From Pedobacter psychrotolerans (GTDB lineage: Bacteria; Bacteroidota; Bacteroidia; Sphingobacteriales; Sphingobacteriaceae), in the NCBI RefSeq assembly GCF_004340665.1, contig NZ_SLWO01000003.1:434001-498000 (forward strand): DNA of 64,000 bases, in the 5' to 3' direction. Both the position numbers and the translations under genes were made by a program. The notes under the pieces were generated by a model. That model made no database searches. It was not told the DNA's origin and saw only the letters and a program-made list of their open reading frames with translations. This document shows positions 18,471 through 27,044 of this stretch, piece after piece. Every line of letters begins with the position of its first letter. Within the stretch, counting starts at the first letter, position 1.

Positions 18471-19220
18471 ATGACAGAAGGTTTTTTTAAATTTAGATCG
18501 AGATTTAACTTTTCTCCACATCCTTATGAGATTGGCAACCCAATATTTTCCAATAGAAAATTAGAGGATAATTTCTTTGCCCTGAAACTTTATAGTCTGC
18601 CTGGTGGTAAATATAAAGCATTTTATGACTTTCACCTCGATCATTATCTGCTACGGAATCCAGATGGTCGTGAAGCATTCTTCCGAAAGGTAAACCGAAG
18701 TATTCAAAGAAGAATCATTTTTTATTCAGGAAAAAACCCATTCAAATCTGAATACGAAATTCACTCTACTAACTTGGATAAATTAGAAGCATTCCAAGAA
18801 TTCTTAAATAGCATTGATGAGTGGAATGTAAATACTTCAACAGAAAAAATGCTCAGTCAAAAAGATGCAGAAATTGCGCTACTCAAAATTAACTTGGCAG
18901 ACTTGCAGGATCGTTTTGATAAAGTCCTGGAGTATGAGGCGAGTGAGAAAATCGTAATCAACAGCGGAAGTATAGCAGCATTCATGGATTTGATGCGCCA
19001 GCTTCGAAAACAGGTTTTACCAAACGGCAAAAGGCTCGTGGTTACACAAGGCCACAGTCCATGGTATAAAATGGTCGCGAAGAACTTTGTTCATGGGGAT
19101 AAACCAATATCATTGGCGACAGCTCAAAATTATTTTTCTCCCGAAAACTCCTCCAAGCATATTTTTATATCCGATGAAGATAAAGCATTTGATATTGTTT
19201 CCCATGTGCCTGATAAATAA
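18471..19220 (+). CDS. Unrecognised mobile-element protein (249 aa)
   Basis: No family recognised. It begins TEGFFKFRSRFNFSPHPYEI, with a basic middle (FFRKVNRSIQRRIIFYSGKN), a coiled-coil stretch at about 130-165 (SQKDAEIALLKINLADLQDR), and a C-terminal part (GHSPWYKMVAKNFVHGDKPI then SLATAQNYF) that may be a helical DNA-binding end. It precedes the excisionase-like gene, so a role in element maintenance or regulation is plausible (inference). A decayed relative lies outside the element at 52655-52841, which suggests the gene is typical of elements using this site. Confidence 0.72.
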   Translation: MTEGFFKFRSRFNFSPHPYEIGNPIFSNRKLEDNFFALKLYSLPGGKYKAFYDFHLDHYLLRNPDGREAFFRKVNRSIQRRIIFYSGKNPFKSEYEIHSTNLDKLEAFQEFLNSIDEWNVNTSTEKMLSQKDAEIALLKINLADLQDRFDKVLEYEASEKIVINSGSIAAFMDLMRQLRKQVLPNGKRLVVTQGHSPWYKMVAKNFVHGDKPISLATAQNYFSPENSSKHIFISDEDKAFDIVSHVPDK

Positions 19221-19243
19221 CATTGGGATAGTTGAGCGCATCT

Positions 19244-19268
19244 ATGCCCAAACACCTCTATTGGGCAT
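19244..19268. terminator. Hairpin after the 249-aa gene
   Basis: ATGCCCAA and TTGGGCAT form an 8-bp stem around a 9-base loop, 24 bases after the stop codon. No T-run follows, so termination is only probable. Confidence 0.45.
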
Positions 19269-19370
19269 CTGATTACATGTTTCTGTTCTCACTTTTGATG
19301 TGAAATCTCCAAATAGATAGCTTTTTGCTATGGCTAGCTGGAGAGCATTGATCATTAAATTTTAAGAGAC

Positions 19371-19685
19371 ATGAATTTAGACCTGGTAACCAAAAGTGAT
19401 CTGCTTGAACTAAAAAGCGAGCTGATCGAAGAGATCAAAAAAATTAATCCGCTCCAAACGGCAACGCCGGATGAGTACCTCAAAAGTTCTGAGGTTAGGA
19501 AGCTGATGAAAATTTCTGCCGGTACCCTGCTGCACTTACGGGTGAGCGGCAAACTGCCCTTTACCAAGATTGGCCGTATTGTATATTTTAGCCGTGAGGA
19601 TATCAGGCGGATACTAGGTAACGGTACGCCTGAAAATGCGGTTGTTAAACGATTATTTCAGGGGGAGGCACATGGGGAGCATTGA
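19371..19685 (+). CDS. Excisionase-family helix-turn-helix protein
   Basis: A 104-aa protein: an N-terminal helix (LVTKSDLLELKSELIEEIKK), then the helix-turn-helix LKSSEVRKLMKISAGTLLHL with RVSGKLPFTKIGRIVYFSRE, the pattern of HTH_17/excisionase proteins in Bacteroidota integrative elements. It may control excision or mobilization genes. Its last codons overlap the start of the next gene (19672). Confidence 0.85.
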   Translation: MNLDLVTKSDLLELKSELIEEIKKINPLQTATPDEYLKSSEVRKLMKISAGTLLHLRVSGKLPFTKIGRIVYFSREDIRRILGNGTPENAVVKRLFQGEAHGEH

Positions 19686-19992
19686 TAAAAACCTTGATTA
19701 TCTCAAAGACCGGATTCAGGCGGATCAAAGGCTTTCAGCGTTTCATGTGAGTCTCCTAGCGGCGCTGATCTTTGCTTCGGAAAATTCCGGGTTGACTCAC
19801 CCTTTTCAGGTCAGCCGGAGCAGGCTCATGCGGTCATCCAAGATCTACTCTACCTCAACCTATCACAAATGCATCAGTGAACTTCAGATTTTTGGGTACA
19901 TCTTTTACAGCCCATCCTATAATCCTTTTCTTGGAAGCCAGGTATCCTGGAACCTGGAAGGCGAAGCTGTGTTGAGCTGCAATTTATCTTAA
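19672..19992 (+). CDS. Small protein coupled to the excisionase-like gene
   Basis: A 106-aa protein starting MGSIDKNLDYLKDRI; the ATG at 19672 overlaps the upstream stop by 14 bases. It contains a segment like a winged helix or replication-initiation helix-turn-helix (QVSRSRLMRSSKIYSTSTYH then KCISELQIFGYIFY). No catalytic motif. Proteins of this size commonly follow the HTH gene in Bacteroidota mobilizable elements; its role is unknown. Confidence 0.72.
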   Translation: MGSIDKNLDYLKDRIQADQRLSAFHVSLLAALIFASENSGLTHPFQVSRSRLMRSSKIYSTSTYHKCISELQIFGYIFYSPSYNPFLGSQVSWNLEGEAVLSCNLS

Positions 19993-20391
19993 GGATGGTT
20001 AAGGATTTTGTGAGTATACTATAATAGTAGAAGCATTTAAAATGGAGCTTATTAAATATTTTTTATGGGAGATCTGTTGGGATGGGTCTCCCACTAAAAG
20101 CTTTGAGGGGGTTAAGGCAGAATACAAAAGGTCCTTTTTCATTTCCAGAAAAAGGAGCAAGCGGTGGTTGGGCAGAGCCTCACCATCTTAGCCTTACGCT
20201 AGCTTAAAGGCTGTTTGGAGAACCCTCCAGGGGTTCTCTGGCCGCTGGAAGCGGTGGGATTAATGAAAAAGGAACCCTGATGAGGGTTTGGGATATATAG
20301 ATATGTAAACGCATAGATATCGGCATATCTATAGGGCAATATATACCGCGATGTACATAATAAGTTAATTAATGAACAACGAAGAACTAAA
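19993..20391. other. Non-coding region before the mob genes, candidate origin of transfer
   Basis: No gene is supported. It holds palindromes: GAGAACCC-TCCAG-GGGTTCTC at 20218-20238, ATAGATAT-CGGC-ATATCTAT at 20313-20332, and a weaker GGGAGA/TCTCCC pair near 20068-20093. Placement directly upstream of mobA/mobB-type genes is typical for oriT. The nick site cannot be identified by eye. Confidence 0.45.
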
Positions 20392-20955
20392 ATGGAAACT
20401 TTAAGAACCATAAAATATAATATTCAGACCGCGCTCAAAATGGACAGGGTCGCGCAAAAGCTTGGCCGTCCGAACAGGCTGGTATTTGCGCAGATGGTGG
20501 ATTACTTCTTTCGCAGTAAGAAAGATCCGCTGGATATCAATGATGAGCTGTTAAAGAATACAATGCTCAAACAGCACAAGGATTACATCGGTTTTATCAG
20601 GACCCAGGAAAACGACCTGCTAATTCCGATCAAAAGAGAGGTGGATAGGATGACGGGTAATCAACAGGACATCAATAACCTTTTAAGAGAATTGGAGAAA
20701 AGAAGCGTTAGCCTGGCCAGTGGCCAGAATGAACTTTTATCAGCCGGCAAAAATTACAGCAGCAAACTATCGAATACTGATGAGATACTCAAAGGCATCC
20801 TAATGAAACTATCGACGAGGGAGCAGCTTAAAAAACAGTTCCTGTACGTACTCGGCACTTATATCAAAAGCAGGGATGCCTTTAGTATGATGACTTCAGC
20901 TAAGGAGAAAGAGGAACTGATCAGGATAACCAAAAACCAGATTGATCTTTTATAG
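20392..20955 (+). CDS. BfmA/BtgA-family mobilization protein
   Basis: A 187-aa DNA-binding accessory protein of the relaxosome. The N-terminus (TALKMDRVAQKLGRPNRLVF then AQMVDYFFRSKKDP) is the conserved ribbon-helix-helix-like part of BfmA/BtgA proteins, followed by a long helical region (IKREVDRMTGNQQDINNLLR) and a C-terminal helix. The stop is two bases before the relaxase start. It should recruit the relaxase to the oriT candidate upstream. Confidence 0.8.
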   Translation: METLRTIKYNIQTALKMDRVAQKLGRPNRLVFAQMVDYFFRSKKDPLDINDELLKNTMLKQHKDYIGFIRTQENDLLIPIKREVDRMTGNQQDINNLLRELEKRSVSLASGQNELLSAGKNYSSKLSNTDEILKGILMKLSTREQLKKQFLYVLGTYIKSRDAFSMMTSAKEKEELIRITKNQIDLL

Positions 20956-20957
20956 CC

Positions 20958-21932
20958 ATGTATATCAATATTACGGATAATAAGGAAGCCAGCAACAAGG
21001 GTAGCAGCGGTGGTCTGGTAAATTACCTGGAAAAGGAGAACCGTACGGAGGATTTAAAGCAGCCGGAACTATGGTTCAATGGAAACCGTCAGGATGTGGA
21101 GCCGTATGAAGTACGCCGGGCATTGGATGGAAACAATGCAAAACTCGGGCGGCATGAGGCTAAGTTTTTCCTGATCAATATCAGCCCAAGCCAAAAGGAA
21201 CTAGAGCATTTAAGGAAATCGGTTGGGGATCCTGATATGAAGAATGTGCTGAAAGTATATACAGAGAAAGTAATGGATGAATATGCAAAGAACTTCAGAC
21301 GCCCTGGGATTGGTAGCAATAAGGATCTGCTCTGGTTTGGGAAAGTTGAACGCAACCGGTACTACAGCCATAAGGATGCAGCGGTTAAAGATGGTAGCCG
21401 GAAGCGTGGAGAAAAAAAGAGTGGAAACCAGCTGCATATACAGGTAATCGTCAGCCGCAGGGATATCACTAATAGAATCAAGCTCAGTCCTATGAACAGT
21501 TCGAAAGGCAGAAACGCTGAGCACTCAAAAAAAATGGGGCAGTTTGACCGGATGGCTTTTAAGCAATGTGGGGAGCGCTTGTTTGATAGTCAGTTCGGCT
21601 TTGAGCGTAACCTGAGAGATACGCTTGCTTATGCCAATATCTTAAAGAATGGCACTTTACAGCAGAGGGAGCAACTCGACATTTTGCAAGAGGCGTCTTT
21701 GAAAAATTACCAGAGCGGGTCTTTGGTTAATCAACTTGCTTTAGGTGTCGCTGAGGGAATTTTTTCTTCTGTTGGCAACATGCTCGAATCTACCGGTAAA
21801 ACCGTAGGCGAATTTTTGGAAGTTTTGATGGAGCCATTATATATTCCGGATATCGCGTCTGATACTATTGAAGAAGCAGAAAAGCGAAGAAGGAGAAAAG
21901 CAAGGCAACAACAGCAGGGTATGCAGCGTTGA
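20958..21932 (+). CDS. Relaxase-type mobilization protein (DUF5712, BtgB/BfmB-like)
   Basis: A 324-aa protein. The N-terminus (MYINITDNKEASNKGSSGGL) and the central GNQLHIQVIVSRRDITNRIK are features of the DUF5712 mobilization nucleases of Bacteroidota, which are thought to nick oriT. The LHIQVIVSRRD strand resembles the histidine motif of MOB relaxases. The C-terminus is basic (KRRRRKARQQQQG). No coupling protein or type IV secretion genes are present, so transfer would need a helper element. Confidence 0.72.
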   Translation: MYINITDNKEASNKGSSGGLVNYLEKENRTEDLKQPELWFNGNRQDVEPYEVRRALDGNNAKLGRHEAKFFLINISPSQKELEHLRKSVGDPDMKNVLKVYTEKVMDEYAKNFRRPGIGSNKDLLWFGKVERNRYYSHKDAAVKDGSRKRGEKKSGNQLHIQVIVSRRDITNRIKLSPMNSSKGRNAEHSKKMGQFDRMAFKQCGERLFDSQFGFERNLRDTLAYANILKNGTLQQREQLDILQEASLKNYQSGSLVNQLALGVAEGIFSSVGNMLESTGKTVGEFLEVLMEPLYIPDIASDTIEEAEKRRRRKARQQQQGMQR

Positions 21933-22125
21933 GAGGAATGACTATAGTTTTATAAGAAATCAAAAGGTATGAAAGAGAAATCCCGTCGCGCCTTGCGGCC
22001 TGCGAAACCCCGGTTGCACTATCCCAGCATGTTTCGCTTTAGCTTCTACAGGAAAAAAATAACGAAGATAAATAAAAATGAATTTATCTCGCACTAGCAA
22101 GCTTAGAGGTTATTCGGACATGATA

Positions 22126-22644
22126 TCAGTTTATTCCTGCCAGATTACAATAACCTGTAGTTCCAGAGGACAGGACTTTCACCTTTACCCACTCTCCCTT
22201 TTTTGCAAGCAGTTTTACTTTTTGGTTGCGCTTAAGCGTTTCTATAACGGGATAGGATAATCCTGGCCCTGAGCGAAGACTGATTTCTTTAAGTTTTACC
22301 GCGGATAAAGATTCAGAAACGCAACTTTTCATATTGCTCTTTTCAGCACTGAATGAATGCTTTTTCTGCTGACCAGATGCAGATGATCTCGGACTGTAGC
22401 TAGATGCTTTTTTGCGGGGGCTAGAGAATACCGGGGTTTGCGATTCAACAGATGAGCATACCCCACAGGTGCCTCCACTCCCGCAGTGGGCACAGCGGGA
22501 ACAGTTTTTACACGCCGAACAATAAGCCGAACCGGTGCATCTTCCTAGCTTGCTTTCATTGACTGTGCCAAGTGAAGATATCTTTTGGCAATTGCCAAGA
22601 AAATAACAGCAAATCAATGTTATTGAAAAAATAAATGCTTTCAT
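22126..22644 (-). CDS. Secreted Cys-rich protein with SH3b domain
   Basis: 172 aa. Signal peptide MKAFIFSITLICCYFLGNC, a cysteine-rich segment (CTGSAYCSACKNCSRCAHCG, then GTCGVC) resembling a metal-binding or disulfide knot, a Ser-rich linker, and a C-terminal bacterial SH3 domain (LKEISLRSGPGLSYPVIETL then KRNQKVKLLAKKGEWVKVKV). SH3b domains usually bind peptidoglycan or peptides in the periplasm. The intergenic stretch 21933-22125 shows no gene. Confidence 0.8.
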   Translation of the reverse strand: MKAFIFSITLICCYFLGNCQKISSLGTVNESKLGRCTGSAYCSACKNCSRCAHCGSGGTCGVCSSVESQTPVFSSPRKKASSYSPRSSASGQQKKHSFSAEKSNMKSCVSESLSAVKLKEISLRSGPGLSYPVIETLKRNQKVKLLAKKGEWVKVKVLSSGTTGYCNLAGIN

Positions 22645-22787
22645 GATTTTGTTTTAATATAACGATTTAAACGTTGCTAAAGTAAAATGTAATTGAAGAT
22701 ATATCCGGCAGTCTATTTATGCTGCCAGCATCTGCCGCCTCCGACAACCATCCGTTTGAAATAGCCTCCGGTCTTGTTTTTTGCCCC

Positions 22788-23264
22788 TCAAACTGAAGAG
22801 GTTGGAGCGGTGGTTCCACCTGAGCTGTTCCCGCCGGTTGACGTGGTGGAAACATAACTGCCAAAACTTGAGGTACCGTTTCCAGAAACGGTGTTATAGG
22901 AAAGATCCGCATGGTTATAACCGAGATTTCCGTATACCGCTTCCTCGTCCTTTAAGATATAAGCCTGGATGGTCTGATAACTTGAGATGATTGATGAAAC
23001 GCTTAACTTCAGATCAAAGGAAACCTTTTTCTCAATTTTATAAGTCCATTTGCCTATGTTGCTCGTTACCGTTTTGGTCTGATTGCTTGCATCGATGTAG
23101 GAAATGTTACAGTAATCACAGATTACTTCATAAGAAAAAACTACCGGAACTTGCTCCTGCTCTATTACAGTTTCCTGCGCTGCTTTCTTGCAGGAGCTGT
23201 GCATCATCACCGCTAAAATAACTAGTGCGGTAGACATTACTGATTTTTTAAAAATTGTGCTCAT
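22788..23264 (-). CDS. Small predicted lipoprotein
   Basis: 158 aa with a lipoprotein-type signal (ALVILAVMMHSSCKKAAQ; Cys25). The mature part has a C-x-x-C (VICDYCNIS) and a beta-rich body with a Ser/Thr/Gly-rich tail (TSTGGNSSGGTTAPTSSV). No family recognised. It is downstream of and co-directional with the LytTR regulator gene, so it may be part of its output. Confidence 0.72.
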   Translation of the reverse strand: MSTIFKKSVMSTALVILAVMMHSSCKKAAQETVIEQEQVPVVFSYEVICDYCNISYIDASNQTKTVTSNIGKWTYKIEKKVSFDLKLSVSSIISSYQTIQAYILKDEEAVYGNLGYNHADLSYNTVSGNGTSSFGSYVSTTSTGGNSSGGTTAPTSSV

Positions 23265-23361
23265 ATTTTTGATTTGAATTAACGTGAGCCAAGGTAGGAG
23301 AAACTAAAAAGACGTCATTACGGGTTTCCGTAAAGTTGTCATGAATCCCTCGCAAACTTTA

Positions 23362-24222
23362 CTAAGAGTCTGTTTTTAACCAGTCTATAAATAGAGGGGC
23401 TTTTGAACGGCTGACATTTATAGGTTCTGGGGTTTCTGGTTGTAATCTTACTTTAAGGCCTTTGTGTGGAATCTTTACATAACCTTCTACTGCCGCAGAT
23501 GAGACAATATAACTTCTTGTTGCTTTGAAAAAAGATGCTTCGTCTAGTTTTTTATAGATACTGTCTAAAGCTATAAAACACACATCAAGATCACTGTTAT
23601 GATGCTGGATATAGGTTGTCCCATTTTCTACATAAATATAGGCAATAGCTGCGGTTGCAATTTTCTTCTCTCCCTTCCCATCAGGAATAAATAGATACAA
23701 AACTGGCGCTGGTTTTGGTTTTCCAGCCGTACTATTTAGCCATTCCGAAGATCTATACATATAGTAATAAACCACATGTAGGAGATTGATCATGATACAA
23801 ATGAGTACAAGTAAGCTGGACATATTCCGGATATACCTTGTTGAGCTGATATTGACGTTGAGGAAATAAAAAGAAATCCAACTGAAAAAATAACAGATCA
23901 GTATAGGTGCCATAAATCCTAATAGAATCTGAAAAACAAGCCTTTTCCATAAATCTTTCTCCCAGAGCCACTTTGAATCCAGATAACTTGTGAAAATATT
24001 GGTAAAGGTTATCATGATGAAAACGGTTGCAAATGTATTTGCACATGCAATGTGATACCAATCTTGGGTGAAGGTATGCCAAAACCGTGAGTTCATAGTT
24101 GGCCAGTTTAAACAAAGCGTTATGCATAGCGAGATCAGCATCATCCAGCCAAAGCTGAAATAATCCGGAAGATTTTTGCCATCTGATTTCTTGCTATGCA
24201 TAAACTGCCTTATTAGTTTCAT
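23362..24222 (-). CDS. Membrane-bound LytTR-domain transcription regulator
   Basis: 286 aa. Four hydrophobic segments in the first 165 residues (FGWMMLISLCITLCLNW; CANTFATVFIMITFTNIF; VFQILLGFMAPILICYFF; MSSLLVLICIMINLLHVV) are followed by a LytTR DNA-binding domain (AIAYIYVENGTTYIQHHNSD, LDSIYKKLDEASFFKATRSY, YIVSSAAVEGYVKI). It has no receiver domain, so it would sense at the membrane directly. The region upstream (24223-24385) has GGGACAGTTCACC-type repeats that could be LytTR sites. Confidence 0.84.
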   Translation of the reverse strand: MKLIRQFMHSKKSDGKNLPDYFSFGWMMLISLCITLCLNWPTMNSRFWHTFTQDWYHIACANTFATVFIMITFTNIFTSYLDSKWLWEKDLWKRLVFQILLGFMAPILICYFFSWISFYFLNVNISSTRYIRNMSSLLVLICIMINLLHVVYYYMYRSSEWLNSTAGKPKPAPVLYLFIPDGKGEKKIATAAIAYIYVENGTTYIQHHNSDLDVCFIALDSIYKKLDEASFFKATRSYIVSSAAVEGYVKIPHKGLKVRLQPETPEPINVSRSKAPLFIDWLKTDS

Positions 24223-24385
24223 AAAATTACAAAAAGACCTTTTTATTGGCCAGTCATTGGGGGCAATTCATCAAAGTGAGGGACAGTTCACCCCCGAAAT
24301 TGGTGCAGTTGACGGAAAAACGTCCTTTTTGCCTCTATTTTTCTAAATGGATAGGCCTAAATTTATTCAAGTAATCCGATAGGCA

Positions 24386-24742
24386 ATGAACAATGATTTC
24401 AATGAACAGCCGTCAGGCCCTGAAAAAAAAGAGTATAAATTTCTTTGGATGAGATTTAAAAAGCCGGAACGCGGAGAAGTTTATCGAAGCCTTTTTGGCA
24501 TTATCGCAGTTGTCATTGGCGTTGGACTGGCTGTACTATTTCCTCAGAAAAATTGCACATGTGAGGATCAGATAACAGACCTGCGACTGGAAACACTGGC
24601 TCGCGAAGGTAATAAACAGGTCATGCACTATCAGCGGGAACGTGAGAGTGTCATTATTTGTGCCGCTAAGAGGGAAGAGCTCCTCAAAAAGCTTGAGCAA
24701 GAGAAAAGACGGCGTCCCAATAAAGAAAACAGGCCCGATTGA
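24386..24742 (+). CDS. Small single-pass membrane protein
   Basis: 118 aa, divergent from the LytTR regulator. One transmembrane segment (SLFGIIAVVIGVGLAVLFP), then a CTCEDQ motif and a charged coiled coil (LKKLEQEKRRRPNKENRPD). No family recognised. Probably shares a control region with the regulator. Confidence 0.65.
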   Translation: MNNDFNEQPSGPEKKEYKFLWMRFKKPERGEVYRSLFGIIAVVIGVGLAVLFPQKNCTCEDQITDLRLETLAREGNKQVMHYQRERESVIICAAKREELLKKLEQEKRRRPNKENRPD

Positions 24743-24997
24743 TTTGGGAAAAAATATTGAAATATGGTGGGTAGCACCTGTTTTCAACCGCCCTTCCCGG
24801 GCGTTAAGTAGAAAGCGCTAAGATAATCTGCCCAGAAGTTGATTAGGTTATTGGTGCGGAAACCGGCAGGTGCTCGCAAGTTTTGACCGGACTTTATACA
24901 GGGGACGCAGGCGCAGCGATAAGCGCGTATATTTCAAAATGGGCATGCAACAGCCAGGTTGTTGTAAAAGGGTAAATGTTAGGCAAAAACAGGAATT

Positions 24998-25234
24998 ATG
25001 AAAACTTTAAGGGTAACTATATGGATTGAACGGATACCGGAAATAATTTTCCGAACCGGCCTTTCTGTGCTTGCAACGCTAATCCTTAAAATGATTAAGA
25101 AACGTTTAGCTAATGTAGAAGTAAAATTAGGTTCGCCTGCATTAAGTGAGCCCAATAAATACCACGCCAAAAAGAGAGTAGTTGTTTATTTTCCACATGT
25201 TCGAAAATATGCGCTGTTCCCGGCGAGGCCGTGA
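24998..25234 (+). CDS. Possible small basic protein
   Basis: A 78-codon frame beginning MKTLRVTIWIERIPEIIF, with one hydrophobic helix and many Lys/Arg residues. There is no recognised family and no clear ribosome site, so it may be chance. The surroundings (24743-25340) otherwise hold only short hairpins, including one near 25247-25279 (AGGCTGT and ACAGTCCT) just before the next gene. Confidence 0.3.
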   Translation: MKTLRVTIWIERIPEIIFRTGLSVLATLILKMIKKRLANVEVKLGSPALSEPNKYHAKKRVVVYFPHVRKYALFPARP

Positions 25235-25340
25235 GGCCCGATAAAAGGAAAAAGGCTGTCCAAAGCTGAACAGTCCTTTTCGGAATGCCCGCCACAAGGG
25301 CGACCATAATTAAATCATTTTAAATTTAAACAATATCGGT

Positions 25341-25700
25341 ATGTATACCAAATCATTTAATACTAAAAAAACATGGCTTGGAGCTATGTTTTCTTTTGCA
25401 CTAGTTGCAATTATGGGTTTAACTTTTGCATTTAAACCATCGGATAGTAGTGCCAATAACAAGAAAGTACAGCCAAATCTGTACTGGTATCAGATCAGTT
25501 CTTCGGGTACATTACAGACGCAGCTTAACAGCACCCCTCAGACAAAGGATGATTCTATGCCTGGTGGCAGCAATCCCCTTACCTCTTGTGAGGATCAGAC
25601 TGCTGCTGATTGTATCAGAGGCTACGAAACTGTTCAGACGATTGATGATATCGCTCCCGCTCCAGCGGACAACGACCATCGCGTAGGGTTCAGTAATTAA
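25341..25700 (+). CDS. Small secreted protein (DUF6520-like)
   Basis: 119 aa with an N-terminal signal (LGAMFSFALVAIMGLTFAF) and a short mature part (NLYWYQISSSGTLQTQLNST, two Cys in TSCEDQTAADCIRGYE). The layout fits the DUF6520 family of small exported Bacteroidota proteins often found beside SusCD/thioredoxin loci; the call rests on layout and is tentative. It is convergent with the thioredoxin gene across a shared terminator. Confidence 0.62.
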   Translation: MYTKSFNTKKTWLGAMFSFALVAIMGLTFAFKPSDSSANNKKVQPNLYWYQISSSGTLQTQLNSTPQTKDDSMPGGSNPLTSCEDQTAADCIRGYETVQTIDDIAPAPADNDHRVGFSN

Positions 25701-25705
25701 TGATT

Positions 25706-25744
25706 AAGGGGTGGTAATGGATGGTTATTCCTTCACCACCCCTT
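25706..25744. terminator. Bidirectional terminator
   Basis: AAGGGGTGGT (25706-25715) pairs with ACCACCCCTT (25735-25744), followed by T's on the plus strand. It sits between convergent genes and overlaps the last codons of the thioredoxin gene. Confidence 0.78.
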
Positions 25745-27044
25745 TTTCCCTTATTACCAGGACATCAATTGGCCTTTTCTGTTCAACAAGGTCGAGCCCA
25801 TATTGCTTTAACTGTGCTCTGATTTTTCCCAGATTAAAACTATCAACAGCGTTTCCGTTCAATTCAATGTCTATATTTCCTGAATAACCGGTTTCGTCCA
25901 CAAATGGCTTTTCTAACCTAAGCGCTACCCATGAGCCTAAAATATTTGAAAAAGTCTTAAAAGGACGGTTGATCAGTCTCCTAACCGAATCAATTTGACT
26001 GGTCCGGATATCAGACATCCTAAAATTTGAAGGCCCTGTTTTCTGAGACTTTAGCTTATCCATGTTTCCTACCTTTACTAAAATCATACTACTAATCAAT
26101 TTTTTTTCTACTCTTGCATCAAATCCAAGATATCGCCTCAGATCTGAACGCATCATAATGAACCTTTCTTCGGCCATATTTTCCGGCAACAGCAGTGCAT
26201 AGTTGTATAGATTTTTTCTCTTCCAATCGTGAGCCAGTTCTTCCTCTTTAGGTGAAATAAACCGTTGAGTATCGTTCACATCCAATACAATGTTCCATTT
26301 CTTGGAAAAATCGTATTTCCCCTGTTCCCCGAAAGCTTCCCTGTATAAATTCATGAGGTCATAGTTATGGAATGATAACCCATTCTTTCCTATCGATCCA
26401 TTTAAATTCACCCCTGGAATCGCTTTTGAAAGATAGGAATAGCTAATTACGCTGGGCTCATATTCCCTGTCAAAAAGAGATGTCAAGTATTTACGCCTTT
26501 CCCGGTAATCCTCTAAATTCACCTTGTTTCCGGCAAGGAAGCGACGAATGGATGCTGCCGTGAGTTCATTGGTCATCTGGTGAAACTTCCCTTCTCCGTC
26601 TATCCATGCATATGCAGGATTGGCCCGATTCGGGAATAATTTGTTGATCGTGACGTCACTGGTTGCAAAAGGAATTTGTGGCCTGAAAAGAAATTTGCGG
26701 GTCTCAAAAAACCTTCTTGTTGAATCAAGACTTTCCTTGTTAACCAGCACAATTGTTACCTCATCTGCGAAGAGTCGCTGCAGGGAATCTATTTTTGGAA
26801 ACGACTTTAAACAGGAAATACAGCTTGGGCTCCAAAAATCGAATATGATCAGCTTTCCTCTAATCTTATCAAGGTCAAACGATTTCTTAGGGTAGTTATA
26901 AATATTTTGAAGCACGATATCAGGAATCTGTTCGCCTTTTTTTAAAGCGGCCTGGGCCATACCTATCCGTGGAAAGAAAATCAGCATTAAAATTAGGAGA
27001 ATTAAATGTTGGGTTTTAGCTATGTTAAATTGTCTAATTTGCAT
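25725..27044 (-). CDS. TlpA-type thioredoxin fused to a DUF3738-like domain
   Basis: 439 aa, exported (signal LILLILMLIFFPRIGMAQA). The thioredoxin domain carries FDFWSPSCISCLKSFP with the redox pair CISC, then TIVLVNKESLD. The C-terminal 230 residues end in FVDETGYSGNIDIEL and LKQYGLDLVEQKRPIDVLVI, the pattern of DUF3738 (TIGR03435) proteins. It is the last gene after SusC and SusD; its start overlaps the SusD end by 11 bases. It may keep an imported substrate or the transporter reduced (inference). Confidence 0.83.
   Translation of the reverse strand: MQIRQFNIAKTQHLILLILMLIFFPRIGMAQAALKKGEQIPDIVLQNIYNYPKKSFDLDKIRGKLIIFDFWSPSCISCLKSFPKIDSLQRLFADEVTIVLVNKESLDSTRRFFETRKFLFRPQIPFATSDVTINKLFPNRANPAYAWIDGEGKFHQMTNELTAASIRRFLAGNKVNLEDYRERRKYLTSLFDREYEPSVISYSYLSKAIPGVNLNGSIGKNGLSFHNYDLMNLYREAFGEQGKYDFSKKWNIVLDVNDTQRFISPKEEELAHDWKRKNLYNYALLLPENMAEERFIMMRSDLRRYLGFDARVEKKLISSMILVKVGNMDKLKSQKTGPSNFRMSDIRTSQIDSVRRLINRPFKTFSNILGSWVALRLEKPFVDETGYSGNIDIELNGNAVDSFNLGKIRAQLKQYGLDLVEQKRPIDVLVIREKGVVKE

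Noticed and set aside
22667-22912. 81-aa minus-strand frame
   Set aside because: It overlaps the end of the 158-aa lipoprotein gene in another frame and has no signal or family.
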